Shown here in pieces: positions 32,275-40,121 of a stretch of 64,000 nt of DNA. The notes below the pieces were generated by a model that was given only the letters and a program-made list of their open reading frames with translations, was not told the origin of the DNA and ran no database searches. The DNA is from HGM11501 sp045123995. Its GTDB lineage: Bacteria; Bacillota; Clostridia; CAKSNL01; HGM11501. Location of the stretch: positions 1 through 64,000 of the forward strand of contig JBGVKY010000007.1 of the NCBI GenBank assembly GCA_045123995.1, given 5' to 3'. A program made the position numbers and the translations under genes. Position 1 is the first letter of the stretch. Every line of letters begins with the position of its first letter.

Positions 32275-32952
32275 TTATTCTGCGAAAGTTATTTTTTCGC
32301 CGTTTTTTACTTTTTTGAGAATTTCATCAATTTCCTTATCTGTCAGTGCTCCTGCACTTTTCTTAGCACGGACAGAGGGTGAATTTTCAATTCCCGCTTC
32401 ATTGATACGGCCTTTTCCTGCACGGATATTTTCCAGGGCCGCTTTAGATGCATGTTCGCTTATGCCTTTTGATATTTCGTCGAAATTTAAAGCCCTGTAT
32501 AAAGAAGTCATGGGAATTCCTGCATTAAGTCCTTTTACAAAATCAGGTTTTTCAAATTCCTTTGAAAACTTGAATTCAGGATATATTTCCGAGGTTTTCT
32601 TCGCCTCGTCCATCCACTTTTCATACATTTTTTCAAACGTTTCTCCTTCGTAGTTATTTTTAGAAGGAGCAAGCACCTCCTTCTTTAAATCCTTTAATAT
32701 AAGAGTTACAAGGCTTTCTATGTCGCTTATGCCGTAATACTCTATTAAAGGTGCAAGGCTTTTTCTAATTGATACCAGTGCTTCTTCGGTTTCTCTCATT
32801 TTTTTGAAGCGCTTGGCAAATTCTCTGTCGAATTTCTTCTGAAACTCGTCTTTATATTCATTTTGCATGAGGTCTGAAAATTTCTTTCCTTTTTCTTCTC
32901 CCACGCCCGGGCTTTTTACTTCCCTCTCATTTTTTTCTTTCTTATTTTCCAT
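32275..32952 (-). CDS. Putative capsid scaffolding protein
   Basis: The 225-aa protein is very rich in Lys and Glu with long predicted helices, starting MENKKEKNEREVKSPGVGEE, with FQKKFDREFAKRFKKM and a C-terminal LTDKEIDEILKKVKNGE helix. This composition and its place directly upstream of the capsid gene are the hallmarks of scaffolding proteins, although scaffolds share little sequence. The Prp-like protease gene precedes it, which fits a scaffold that is cleaved on maturation. Confidence 0.7.
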   Translation of the reverse strand: MENKKEKNEREVKSPGVGEEKGKKFSDLMQNEYKDEFQKKFDREFAKRFKKMRETEEALVSIRKSLAPLIEYYGISDIESLVTLILKDLKKEVLAPSKNNYEGETFEKMYEKWMDEAKKTSEIYPEFKFSKEFEKPDFVKGLNAGIPMTSLYRALNFDEISKGISEHASKAALENIRAGKGRINEAGIENSPSVRAKKSAGALTDKEIDEILKKVKNGEKITFAE

Positions 32953-32972
32953 GAAAAATCCCTCCTAAAAGT

Positions 32973-33260
32973 TTACTCCGCAAATTCTTTTGCTAAAATC
33001 AAATCTTCCCTGTATTTTTCCCCTATTATTTCTATACCGCATCTGAACATTTTCAGTGCTTCTTTCGCCTTTCCATTAAAGATAATTTCTGAATTACCCT
33101 CAAGGACCCGGCACTTTTTGAAAATACAGCCCGACTCTTTTAAGTACCCTAAAAGAGCGTAAAACAATCCGGATACCGCATGGCATACCTCACTTTTTTC
33201 GGCATGTCCCAAAATTTTTATTCGGGTATCCTCATTTTCTTCTACCGAAACCGAAATCAT
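32973..33260 (-). CDS. Prp-like cysteine protease in capsid cluster
   Basis: The 95-aa protein resembles the Prp (YsxB) family that trims ribosomal protein L27 in Firmicutes. The GHAEKSEVCHAVSGL segment supplies the histidine (H19) and cysteine (C26) of the active site, though the loop between them is shorter than in host Prp. In staphylococcal phages the host Prp also cleaves phage scaffold and capsid proteins. An encoded copy beside scaffold and capsid genes suggests a maturation protease. I chose ATG 33260, since AAAGGGGGG ends too near to the earlier ATG. Confidence 0.7.
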   Translation of the reverse strand: MISVSVEENEDTRIKILGHAEKSEVCHAVSGLFYALLGYLKESGCIFKKCRVLEGNSEIIFNGKAKEALKMFRCGIEIIGEKYREDLILAKEFAE

Positions 33261-33287
33261 ACGCATCCCCCCTTTCAATAATTTTTC

Positions 33288-33878
33288 CTATTTTTCGATT
33301 AACTTTTTCTGATATCTTCTTATTATTGCCCTTAAGTAATCTGCCTTGACCTTTGCTTTTCCCGATAAGAAAAGCTCCCAGTTTATCACATTCTTAAAGG
33401 TTATAATGCCATCTTTATACATGGTGTTCACAAGTTCATCTTCCGATACCTTAAGGATTTCATCAAAGGGGAATTTATCTCCGGGACACTCTGTTACCGA
33501 AAAGTCCGAATGTTTATAAATTCTAAAATCCTTGCCGTAGATTTCTTCTAAGTAAGCTAAAAGCTTTCTTCCTGCTTCCAGCTGTTCCTTCCCCATGGAC
33601 TCTTTTGTAAAGTCTCCCTCAAAGCAAATTCCTATACTTTCCGTGTTCTTTCCCTGGCAGTGGGCACCCATGGTTTCTATGGGCCTTCCACGATATATGG
33701 AGCCGTCGCACCTCACATAGAAGTGATAGCCAATTCCTGCCCAGCCTTTTTTTATGTGGTCTTTATGTATGCTTAAAATATCACCGAAGCCTGCCCTGTG
33801 GTGCAAAATTATTTTTTCAGTCTTGCTTCTTGCCTGAAGTCCGCCTTCAAATACAAGCTCTGTTTCAATTATGTTCAT
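33288..33878 (-). CDS. Endolysin, N-acetylmuramoyl-L-alanine amidase
   Basis: The 196-aa protein has an Amidase_2/PGRP fold with zinc ligands in IILHHRAGF, GIGYHFYVRCDGSIYRGR and KHSDFSVTECPGD. It cuts the amide bond between muramic acid and the stem peptide. The last 50 residues (from about 145) lack a recognisable cell-wall-binding domain. It overlaps the holin gene by 14 bases, forming a lysis cassette placed between tail-like and capsid genes. Confidence 0.88.
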   Translation of the reverse strand: MNIIETELVFEGGLQARSKTEKIILHHRAGFGDILSIHKDHIKKGWAGIGYHFYVRCDGSIYRGRPIETMGAHCQGKNTESIGICFEGDFTKESMGKEQLEAGRKLLAYLEEIYGKDFRIYKHSDFSVTECPGDKFPFDEILKVSEDELVNTMYKDGIITFKNVINWELFLSGKAKVKADYLRAIIRRYQKKLIEK

Positions 33879-34320
33879 TTAATACCCCCTCTACTTTACT
33901 TTTGCTTACTTCAAGTCCTTTAATTAAAAATGAGGGAACTTCAACCTCCATCAATATAAGATTTTCCAGAATCGAGCGTATTTCATTTATAATAAATGTT
34001 GCCAGGGTAAACCAGCCGAAAAGAGCAGTAAAGCTTAAATCGGCTCCTATGTGATGCCCCATTTCCTTTAAGGAAACAGCTATGAAAAACGCCACGGCTA
34101 TGCAAATCCAGTAACCTAATTTTTTAACTATTCCCCTGGCTCCTTTTAAGGAATTTTCAGCTCCGAAATACTTGGCTTTTAATATTCCCGTTATGTAATC
34201 CAAGATATTCAATATCAAAAAGCATAAAAATAGGTACCAGTATTCTCCCAATATTCCCGAAAGCAAGGTGACTAAACTTCCCCACAAAAAGTTCATTTTG
34301 TTAAATAATTTCTCCATCAT
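33865..34320 (-). CDS. Phage holin (phi29/Cph1-type holin family 4)
   Basis: The 151-aa protein has three hydrophobic segments, the family motif LNILDYITGILKAKYFG and the downstream GARGIVKKLGYW amphipathic stretch, then a charged C-terminus. Holins open the membrane at a set time so the amidase can reach the wall. It overlaps both the papain-like gene (4 bases) and the amidase gene (14 bases), so the three are translated as a coupled unit. Confidence 0.85.
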   Translation of the reverse strand: MMEKLFNKMNFLWGSLVTLLSGILGEYWYLFLCFLILNILDYITGILKAKYFGAENSLKGARGIVKKLGYWICIAVAFFIAVSLKEMGHHIGADLSFTALFGWFTLATFIINEIRSILENLILMEVEVPSFLIKGLEVSKSKVEGVLNEHN

Positions 34321-35198
34321 TTCTTCCTTATTTCCTCCTCTAATTCAAATATTTTTTCGTCGTATTTCTTAACCAGTGTGTCTACAATTTTTGCCATTTC
34401 ACCACGTTTTAATGCTCCCTCGGGCTCAAAGGAGTTTTCGCTTCTTCCGTCGAAAATTCCCGAAAAATATCCATTTCTTATGTATTTTTCTGCCCAGTGG
34501 CCTGAAACGTCATTAAAGGGCAGGTCGAACTTGTCCATAAATATCAGATACACCTCAGAAAGGTATTTAAAGTCCACCTCATGAAGACCATTATCTCCGA
34601 ATTCTTCGCCCCAGGAATTCTGGCAAAGGGCTAAATTGTCCTTTGTCCAGCCTATAATGATTTCTGCATGACGGCCTAAACTTCCGTAGTCCCATATCAT
34701 CATAAGGGGCAGATTAAATTCATAAAGAGTTCTTTTTATGTTGGTAGCAAAATCCTCATTCTTTTTGACCTTAAAATAATTACCCACCTTAAAGCCCATG
34801 GATTTAGGATATTTTTCCTTATATTCCTTTGCCTTTTCGATTGCTTCGGGCACCTCAAAATTTCCCGGTGCAATCCTTCTTGTGGTTGTTCCTTCCTCTC
34901 TTCCCAGTTTTATTGTGGTTTCAGGGAACATTCCCTCTCCCGTGTGCTTTCTCCAGAGTCCGTAAACCATCAGCACCGAAAGGTCTGTATCATCCTTTTT
35001 ATTTTTAATTAAGTTTGCCTGCATACATTCGCAGATGGCATGAGCCACGCATGAGCTCACTGTTTTCTGGTCAAGTACCTTTGGCCTGTTTTTTATTATA
35101 TATTCTTCGGGGAGCTCCTCCTTTTTTACCGTGATAATTTTTTCAATATCGTAAACTCCCGTACTTCCTACACTTTTCAATACTCCTGTTTTATGCAT
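34317..35198 (-). CDS. Papain-like cysteine protease with C-terminal SLH domain
   Basis: The 293-aa protein has a C1 peptidase-like catalytic triad: Cys50 (VSSCVAHA), His177 (GRHAEIIIGW) and Asn194 (QNSWGEEFG). This is followed by one S-layer homology domain (DVSGHWAEKYIRNGYFSGIF, about residues 221-265) and a short charged helix. No signal peptide is present, so export would need the virion or the holin. SLH domains bind pyruvylated secondary wall polymers, so it may cut surface proteins at entry or exit. Its neighbours are the nozzle-like gene (8-base overlap) and the holin gene. I do not know an equivalent in a characterised phage. Confidence 0.75.
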   Translation of the reverse strand: MHKTGVLKSVGSTGVYDIEKIITVKKEELPEEYIIKNRPKVLDQKTVSSCVAHAICECMQANLIKNKKDDTDLSVLMVYGLWRKHTGEGMFPETTIKLGREEGTTTRRIAPGNFEVPEAIEKAKEYKEKYPKSMGFKVGNYFKVKKNEDFATNIKRTLYEFNLPLMMIWDYGSLGRHAEIIIGWTKDNLALCQNSWGEEFGDNGLHEVDFKYLSEVYLIFMDKFDLPFNDVSGHWAEKYIRNGYFSGIFDGRSENSFEPEGALKRGEMAKIVDTLVKKYDEKIFELEEEIRKK

Positions 35199-37023
35199 AA
35201 TATCTCTCCCTTCCTATTCCGTAAATAGTATATTTTCCTGTTCCTTCAAATCTTAATCTGTATGTACTGCACCGTCTTATAACTACAGGGATTTTAAATA
35301 CGTTCCTCTTTTCTTTTCCTTCTTTTTCCCAGAGAGGAATAAAATCTTCCCCGTCATAGCTTATAAGAAGTTTAAGACGTGCCCCTTCTTCTATTTTGCA
35401 GCTTACAGAAATTCCCGAAACTCCCTTTTCCTCTAAAGATGCATCGTAAATGGGGGCATATTCAACAAAGCTTTCTATCTCTTCGTCATCAATTTCCCCG
35501 TTTACAAGATAAATGCCTTTTTCGTCCATGAAATAAAAGTTCTTACCTAGTCTTGCAAAATCAATTATTTCACCTGACGATTCTTTTACCCATGCCCTGA
35601 TTTTTGTGTCATATTTATAAATAACATTTTCACCCGAGGAAAGCTTTGTGGCCAAATAGTACTTATCTTCAACTGTTCCTCCAACTCCACTTCTGAGCTT
35701 TTCCCCAAGGGCTGCCCCCACTAAGTAAGGGTAAGAGCCGGAATATCCCATAACTCCCTGAGAAGAAAGATAATATAAAACTCCGTTTACTATAGCTAGA
35801 CTCTTTTCAGCCCCTTTCATAACTCCTGCTATATCCTTTGTTTCATAAGTAGAGTACTGTGATGTATAGTTTCCTCCAATCCTTATAAGCGAATCCTCCT
35901 TGAAAAATGTCGGATATCCGTTGTACTCTATGCCTCCGGTAAATTTTCCGTTTGAAAGTACCGATACCGCCCAGGCACTTCCCGAAAGAGTGCTGTAATT
36001 ATTGTAGTTAAAGGGGTCTCCCAGAGCCGATGCATGAATTTCGTCTCCGTCAATTCCCCAGAGTCGGTTGTTGGAACAAAAGGCAAATTCAAAATTCGGT
36101 ACTACTCTTTCAATGGTTATCGATAGCACTTTTGATATTTTAAATTTCGTATCAAATGTCAAAGTTGCATATTCTTTCGAGTCGCTTGTAGTTGTTCCTT
36201 TTTTTACAAGTTCTGTATAATATATTTTATTTTTCCCCCCCTCCACGGTTGCGCCCACTAAAAGTGTAACTTTGAAATAGTCCCCTATTCTCATCCAGTT
36301 TATATCTCTGGCTTTCGATTCTCTTATCTGTACCAACTGATGAAGTTCATTATCCAGACTCTCATAGAACTTTATGTAATTTAATTCTTCTTTATCTTCA
36401 ACGTAAAGCTTACCTCCCATTTCCCCGAAAGTATCCAAAAGATATATCCATCTGTCTTGCTCCGCATAATCTTCAACATCACTTTTACTTCTTTTTACCG
36501 CTTTCCATGTTCCCTGAGAATTAAATTGTACTACCGCATAGGGAGCCTTTGTCCCCACAGTATATATATCACCATCCTTCAAGGTTGGGTCGTTTAATGT
36601 CGCCTCCTGGAGCGCGGTTAAGGTTTCATAGGTCCCCAGGCTTTCCCTTTCCCACAAGGAAAAATATTTTCTGTCCGGGAAAACGCATATATATTTATTT
36701 ACAACAGCAAAGGTCTTTTCTGACTTTTCAACTTCAAAGAATTTTTCATCGTCATAGTAAAAATATGCCCTCCCGTCTTCCTCATCCACCGCACAATAAT
36801 ATAACTTATCGTCTCTTCCCATACCGTAAGGTTTTTCCCTAAAAGATTTTATCAAGTCCCTTTTGTTTCTTACGGATAACGAAGGATAGTCGTCGGTTGT
36901 AATATTCATGCAATCGTAAATTTCACCGTCTTTTGCTCCTTCGGTGTGGTTTATTCCGGCAAAAAGAAATTTATTTGCCGTTTTTTTTGATTTAGTGTAT
37001 TTTGCCTTTGGCAGTTTTAACAT
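35191..37023 (-). CDS. Podovirus tail nozzle/stopper-like beta-propeller protein
   Basis: The 610-aa protein is built of repeated beta strands. A central NRLWGIDGDEIHASALGDPF motif (about residue 325-344) resembles nozzle and head-closure proteins such as P22 gp10 and T7 gp12, in which a NRLWG...ASxLGDPxN strand recurs. Further propeller-like strands include YYLSSQGVMGYSGSYPYLVG and LGKNFYFMDEKGIYLVNGE. The N-terminal GINHTEGAKDGEIYDCMNIT fits an adaptor segment. It is the only large tail-like gene, and the first large gene of the operon. Confidence 0.6.
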   Translation of the reverse strand: MLKLPKAKYTKSKKTANKFLFAGINHTEGAKDGEIYDCMNITTDDYPSLSVRNKRDLIKSFREKPYGMGRDDKLYYCAVDEEDGRAYFYYDDEKFFEVEKSEKTFAVVNKYICVFPDRKYFSLWERESLGTYETLTALQEATLNDPTLKDGDIYTVGTKAPYAVVQFNSQGTWKAVKRSKSDVEDYAEQDRWIYLLDTFGEMGGKLYVEDKEELNYIKFYESLDNELHQLVQIRESKARDINWMRIGDYFKVTLLVGATVEGGKNKIYYTELVKKGTTTSDSKEYATLTFDTKFKISKVLSITIERVVPNFEFAFCSNNRLWGIDGDEIHASALGDPFNYNNYSTLSGSAWAVSVLSNGKFTGGIEYNGYPTFFKEDSLIRIGGNYTSQYSTYETKDIAGVMKGAEKSLAIVNGVLYYLSSQGVMGYSGSYPYLVGAALGEKLRSGVGGTVEDKYYLATKLSSGENVIYKYDTKIRAWVKESSGEIIDFARLGKNFYFMDEKGIYLVNGEIDDEEIESFVEYAPIYDASLEEKGVSGISVSCKIEEGARLKLLISYDGEDFIPLWEKEGKEKRNVFKIPVVIRRCSTYRLRFEGTGKYTIYGIGRERYYA

Positions 37024-37049
37024 ATTTTTTCTCCTTCCTCAATTTAATT

Positions 37050-37199
37050 TTATCCTGCCGGATTTTCGATTTTTCTTTCGTAAAGACTTTCTTCTTCATC
37101 TTTCGTAAGCTCCTGACTTAAAACAAAGCACCAGTTATATAAAATTTTTAATTTTTCATCCGGGCTCATGTTCTCTTCTACTCTGGGAAGCTTTTGCAT
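37050..37199 (-). CDS. Small 49-aa protein, first gene of phage-like operon
   Basis: The frame starts at ATG 37199, 9 bases after AAAGGAGG, and encodes MQKLPRVEENMSPDEKLKIL continuing YNWCFVLSQELTKDEEE. It is acidic and mainly helical and I do not recognise it. The strong ribosome binding site, the position directly behind the strong promoter and the 26-base gap to the 610-aa gene support it as real. Confidence 0.6.
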   Translation of the reverse strand: MQKLPRVEENMSPDEKLKILYNWCFVLSQELTKDEEESLYERKIENPAG

Positions 37200-37212
37200 A
37201 CAAATTCCTCCT

Positions 37213-37229
37213 TTAACTCATTAGGTTAC
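37213..37229. promoter_or_regulatory. Operator-like dyad near the first phage gene
   Basis: TTAAC-TCATTAG-GTTAC is an imperfect dyad with 7-base spacer. It shares ACTCATTAnGTTA with the dyad at 37406-37422, which overlaps the repressor promoter. The pair is a plausible binding site set for the CI-like repressor. Confidence 0.45.
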
Positions 37230-37233
37230 AAAC

Positions 37234-37286
37234 GGGCGAAAAAAATTACCCCACCGCCCAATACAGGCTGCAGGAACCTATATTGG
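37234..37286 (-). promoter_or_regulatory. Two competing hairpins in the leader of the phage-like operon
   Basis: On the transcript, CCAATATAGG and CCTGTATTGG (37286-37258) form a 10-bp stem around a 9-base loop. Directly after it, GGGCG and CGCCC (37259-37234) enclose a U-rich loop. The two stems share bases 37258-37259, so they may compete. A conditional leader structure is possible; no known riboswitch class is recognised. Confidence 0.35.
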
Positions 37287-37318
37287 CAGAGAGAACTCAA
37301 TTCTTACGCTGTATAATA

Positions 37319-37347
37319 AGTATACCACACTTTTTTACACCTGTCAA
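37319..37347 (-). promoter_or_regulatory. Strong promoter of the phage-like operon
   Basis: TTGACA (37342-37347) and TATACT (37319-37324) are separated by 17 bases on the minus strand. The leader from about 37312 to the 49-aa gene is about 112 nt. It is the only good promoter seen for the 12 minus-strand phage-like genes. Confidence 0.85.
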
Positions 37348-37396
37348 GTCATTTTTTAAAAAAATTTCTTTTTAGGTCATTTTGTACAAAAAACTC

Positions 37397-37425
37397 TTGA
37401 CTTTATTGACTCATTATGTTAATAT
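37397..37425 (+). promoter_or_regulatory. Repressor gene promoter with embedded operator-like dyad
   Basis: TTGACT (37397-37402) and TAATAT (37420-37425) are 17 bases apart on the + strand. The dyad TTGAC-TCATTAT-GTTAA (37406-37422) fills the spacer, so repressor bound here would block its own gene. Confidence 0.65.
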
Positions 37426-37443
37426 ATATACGAGGTGATACTT

Positions 37444-38079
37444 ATGACTATGGGTCAGAGAATTTATTCTTTACGTAAACAAAGAAAAATGACACAGGAA
37501 GATGTAGCAAAAAGATTGGGCGTTGCAGTTCAGACAGTTTTTAAATATGAAAAAGGAATTGTAACCAATATCCCCTTGGACAAGCTTGAGGTTTTGGCAA
37601 GGATTCTTGACACCACCACTACCTACCTTACCGGCTGGGGCGGTGAAGATGAGGACTCAGGCAGAGAAACAATAAAAAATCTCATCACGGCAGACCTTGT
37701 GAAAATCCCCCTGCTTGGAGAGATTGCCGCTGGCGAGCCCATTTTAGCTCAGGAAGAGCATGAATCATTTGTAGAAGCAGGAAGCGACCTTCATGCCGAC
37801 TTCTGTCTTAAGGTTCACGGTGACTCAATGATAAATGCCCGTATCTACGACGGTGATGTGGTTTTCATTCACAAACAGCCTATGGTTGAAAACGGTGAAA
37901 TTGCCGCTGTTATCATAGATAACGAAGCCACATTAAAGAGAGTTTATTACTATCCCGAGAAAAATAAGCTTATGCTGACTCCCGAAAACCCTGCTTATGA
38001 GCCCTTTGTTTTCATGAATGAGGAGCTTTCTAACGTAAGAATTTTAGGAAAGGCAATCGCATTCCAGAGTAAGTTATAA
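37444..38079 (+). CDS. CI/LexA-like repressor (HTH_XRE plus S24 peptidase)
   Basis: The 211-aa protein has an XRE helix-turn-helix in residues 5-60 (MTQEDVAKRLGVAVQTVFKYE). A LexA-type autoproteolysis domain follows, with cleavage-like AG in EIAAGEPI, catalytic serine in HGDSMINARI and lysine in ATLKRVYY. Such proteins self-cleave when RecA is activated, releasing phage promoters after DNA damage. I chose ATG 37444 (MTMGQRI) since GAGGTG lies 7 bases before it. It diverges from the phage-like operon and is the likely switch for it. Confidence 0.87.
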   Translation: MTMGQRIYSLRKQRKMTQEDVAKRLGVAVQTVFKYEKGIVTNIPLDKLEVLARILDTTTTYLTGWGGEDEDSGRETIKNLITADLVKIPLLGEIAAGEPILAQEEHESFVEAGSDLHADFCLKVHGDSMINARIYDGDVVFIHKQPMVENGEIAAVIIDNEATLKRVYYYPEKNKLMLTPENPAYEPFVFMNEELSNVRILGKAIAFQSKL

Positions 38080-38120
38080 AAAAATAAGGTTGAAAACGAA
38101 AGTTTTCAACCTTATTTTTT
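38077..38120. terminator. Bidirectional terminator, repressor gene and mrp
   Basis: AAAATAAGGTTGAAAAC-GAAA-GTTTTCAACCTTATTTT is a 17-bp stem with a GAAA loop, flanked by A and T runs. It borders the phage-like block on the right. Confidence 0.9.
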
Positions 38121-38953
38121 TATTTCTCGTAAATATCGTTTAAAATTTTTTCGGCATCCTTTAACCAGTCTCCCTCGAAAAGCTCAATCATACCTGCATC
38201 GCAGGCTGCTGCAAGACGGGGATCAAAGGGAATTTTACCAAGTACGGGAATTCCCTTTTCCTTGGCAATATCTTCTATATGGCTTTCGCCGAAAACTTTA
38301 ATTACTTTTCCGCAGTCAGGACAGGTAACATAGCTCATGTTCTCAACCAGACCAAGAACTGGAATATTCATGAGATTTGCCATGTTAAGAGCCTTTTCCA
38401 CTATCATTCCTACCAGTTCCTGAGGTGATGCCACCACGATAATTCCGTCAACGGGAATGGACTGAAATACAGTCAAGGGAACATCGCCTGTTCCGGGAGG
38501 CATGTCTATAAACATAAAGTCAACCTCGCCCCAGATTACATCTGTCCAGAACTGTTTTACCGCTCCTGCAATAACGGGGCCTCTCCATACAACGGGGTCT
38601 GTTTCATTTTCCATCAAAAGATTAAGAGACATTAAACGAAGCCCTGTTTTTGTATTTACAGGATAAATTCCGTTTTCAGCACCTAACGCCTTTTCTTTTG
38701 CTCCAAACATTTTTGGAACAGAAGGGCCTGTGATATCCGCATCAAGTACCGCAGTTTTAAATCCGTTTCTCTGACTTATAACAGACATAAGACCGGTCAC
38801 TAAGGATTTTCCTACGCCGCCTTTGCCGCTCACTATACCTATTACCTTTTTAATATCAGACATTTCATGGGGCTTTTCCAAAAAGCTCTCTTTTGTTCTT
38901 TCGCTGCAGTTGCCTTCACCGCAGGTTTCACAGTTGTGTGTGCATTCACTCAT
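38120..38953 (-). CDS. mrp: Mrp/NBP35 family Fe-S cluster carrier ATPase
   Basis: The 277-aa P-loop protein has the deviant Walker A GIVSGKGGVGKS near residue 40, a GPVIAGAVKQFWTDV segment, MPPGTGD and a C-terminal cluster-binding pair in TCPDCGK. A cysteine-rich N-terminal extension (CTHNCETCGEGNC) could hold a further cluster. It assembles or carries [4Fe-4S] clusters, in demand in an organism with two hydrogenases. Start ATG 38953 follows AAAGGA; the upstream in-frame start at 38971 overlaps the previous stop. It shares a transcript with the AI-2E-type gene. Confidence 0.92.
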   Translation of the reverse strand: MSECTHNCETCGEGNCSERTKESFLEKPHEMSDIKKVIGIVSGKGGVGKSLVTGLMSVISQRNGFKTAVLDADITGPSVPKMFGAKEKALGAENGIYPVNTKTGLRLMSLNLLMENETDPVVWRGPVIAGAVKQFWTDVIWGEVDFMFIDMPPGTGDVPLTVFQSIPVDGIIVVASPQELVGMIVEKALNMANLMNIPVLGLVENMSYVTCPDCGKVIKVFGESHIEDIAKEKGIPVLGKIPFDPRLAAACDAGMIELFEGDWLKDAEKILNDIYEK

Positions 38954-38970
38954 TTTATTCAATCCTTTCA

Positions 38971-40083
38971 TTAAGATGCGCTGGCATCAATCATTCCGTT
39001 ATCAAAATAGTCCTTTACAAATATCTTTATGGTTGCCATAATCGGAACACCTAAAATCATTCCGAAAAATCCGAATAAATCCCCGAATACAATAACGGCT
39101 AAAAGCACCAGTAGAGGATTTACTCCCGTGGATTTGCTTAAAATTCTGGGCTGAATAAGATTGGAATCTATCTGTCCCAATATAATCTGGAATAAAAGAA
39201 CCCAAAGAGCCTTGACGGGTCCTATTGAAACTGCACCTATGATATATGTTATAACTGTAGCCACAATAGGTCCGAAAAAAGGAATCATATTTCCCAGCGC
39301 CACTAAAAAGCCTAAAAGCACTGCATAGGGAACACGGAAAAAAGTAAGAGCAATGGCTGTAATCGTTCCCACAATAAGAGCGTCAAGGGAAAGCCCTGCA
39401 AAATAAGAATAAAATACCCCAACCATATCCTTTGCATACTTTTTTATTATATCCCTTTTATGTCCTTGTATAAATCTGTTATATGCCTTGGAGCTGACCT
39501 TTTTAATTCCGTCTCTTTCAAGTAGAATATAAATTGAAAAGACAACGCCAAGAAAAAAGTTCATAAAGGAACTTGCAAGAGCCCCTAATACCGAAACATA
39601 CTTATTTATTTTATTTAATGTGAAATTCTCTTTTACGAAATCTCCTATTTTTTCGCTTATAGTATCTAAAAGTCCGATTTCAGATATAATCTGATTTTCA
39701 TTTAAGAACTCTTCTGCCTTTTTTATATAGGAGGGTGTGTTTTGTGCCAAATCCAAAACATTTTTCTTAAGTCCTGGAAGTAAAAAATTAACGCACAAAG
39801 CAAGGACAATGAAAATAACGGCATAAAGTCCCAATACGGAAATTATTCTTTTCCCTTTGAGTAAAAATTTTTTCCTTGTTTTCTCTAAAAGTTTTTCAAT
39901 CTTTTCCGACGGCTTCCACAAAAAGAATGCAATTATAATACCTATAATGCAAGGAGTGAAAACGCTCAAAAAATTCCCTGCTGCTTTAAGAAAGCCTTCA
40001 TAATTTTCAGCTATTCTGTAAATAAATATAAGAATTGTGCCCAGAAGAAATGCCCGAACCCAATTACTGTGAATTTTTTTCAT
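38971..40083 (-). CDS. AI-2E family (PerM/YtvI-like) membrane permease
   Basis: The 370-aa protein has about eight hydrophobic helices and the family C-terminal signature GNMIPFFGPIVATVITYIIG, then ILGQIDSNLIQPRILSKSTGVNPLLVL. Members export small molecules or act as Na+(Li+)/H+ antiporters; which applies here is not clear. It has its own promoter at 40122-40150 and lies upstream of mrp. Confidence 0.85.
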   Translation of the reverse strand: MKKIHSNWVRAFLLGTILIFIYRIAENYEGFLKAAGNFLSVFTPCIIGIIIAFFLWKPSEKIEKLLEKTRKKFLLKGKRIISVLGLYAVIFIVLALCVNFLLPGLKKNVLDLAQNTPSYIKKAEEFLNENQIISEIGLLDTISEKIGDFVKENFTLNKINKYVSVLGALASSFMNFFLGVVFSIYILLERDGIKKVSSKAYNRFIQGHKRDIIKKYAKDMVGVFYSYFAGLSLDALIVGTITAIALTFFRVPYAVLLGFLVALGNMIPFFGPIVATVITYIIGAVSIGPVKALWVLLFQIILGQIDSNLIQPRILSKSTGVNPLLVLLAVIVFGDLFGFFGMILGVPIMATIKIFVKDYFDNGMIDASAS

Positions 40084-40121
40084 ATTTTCCTCCCATACTT
40101 TTCCTTAAAAGCACGATTATC

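Noticed and set aside
26880..38120. att-like direct repeats flanking the phage-like block
   Set aside because: The flanking terminators at 26890-26924 and 38077-38120 are not alike and no other matching repeat longer than about 10 bases was noticed.
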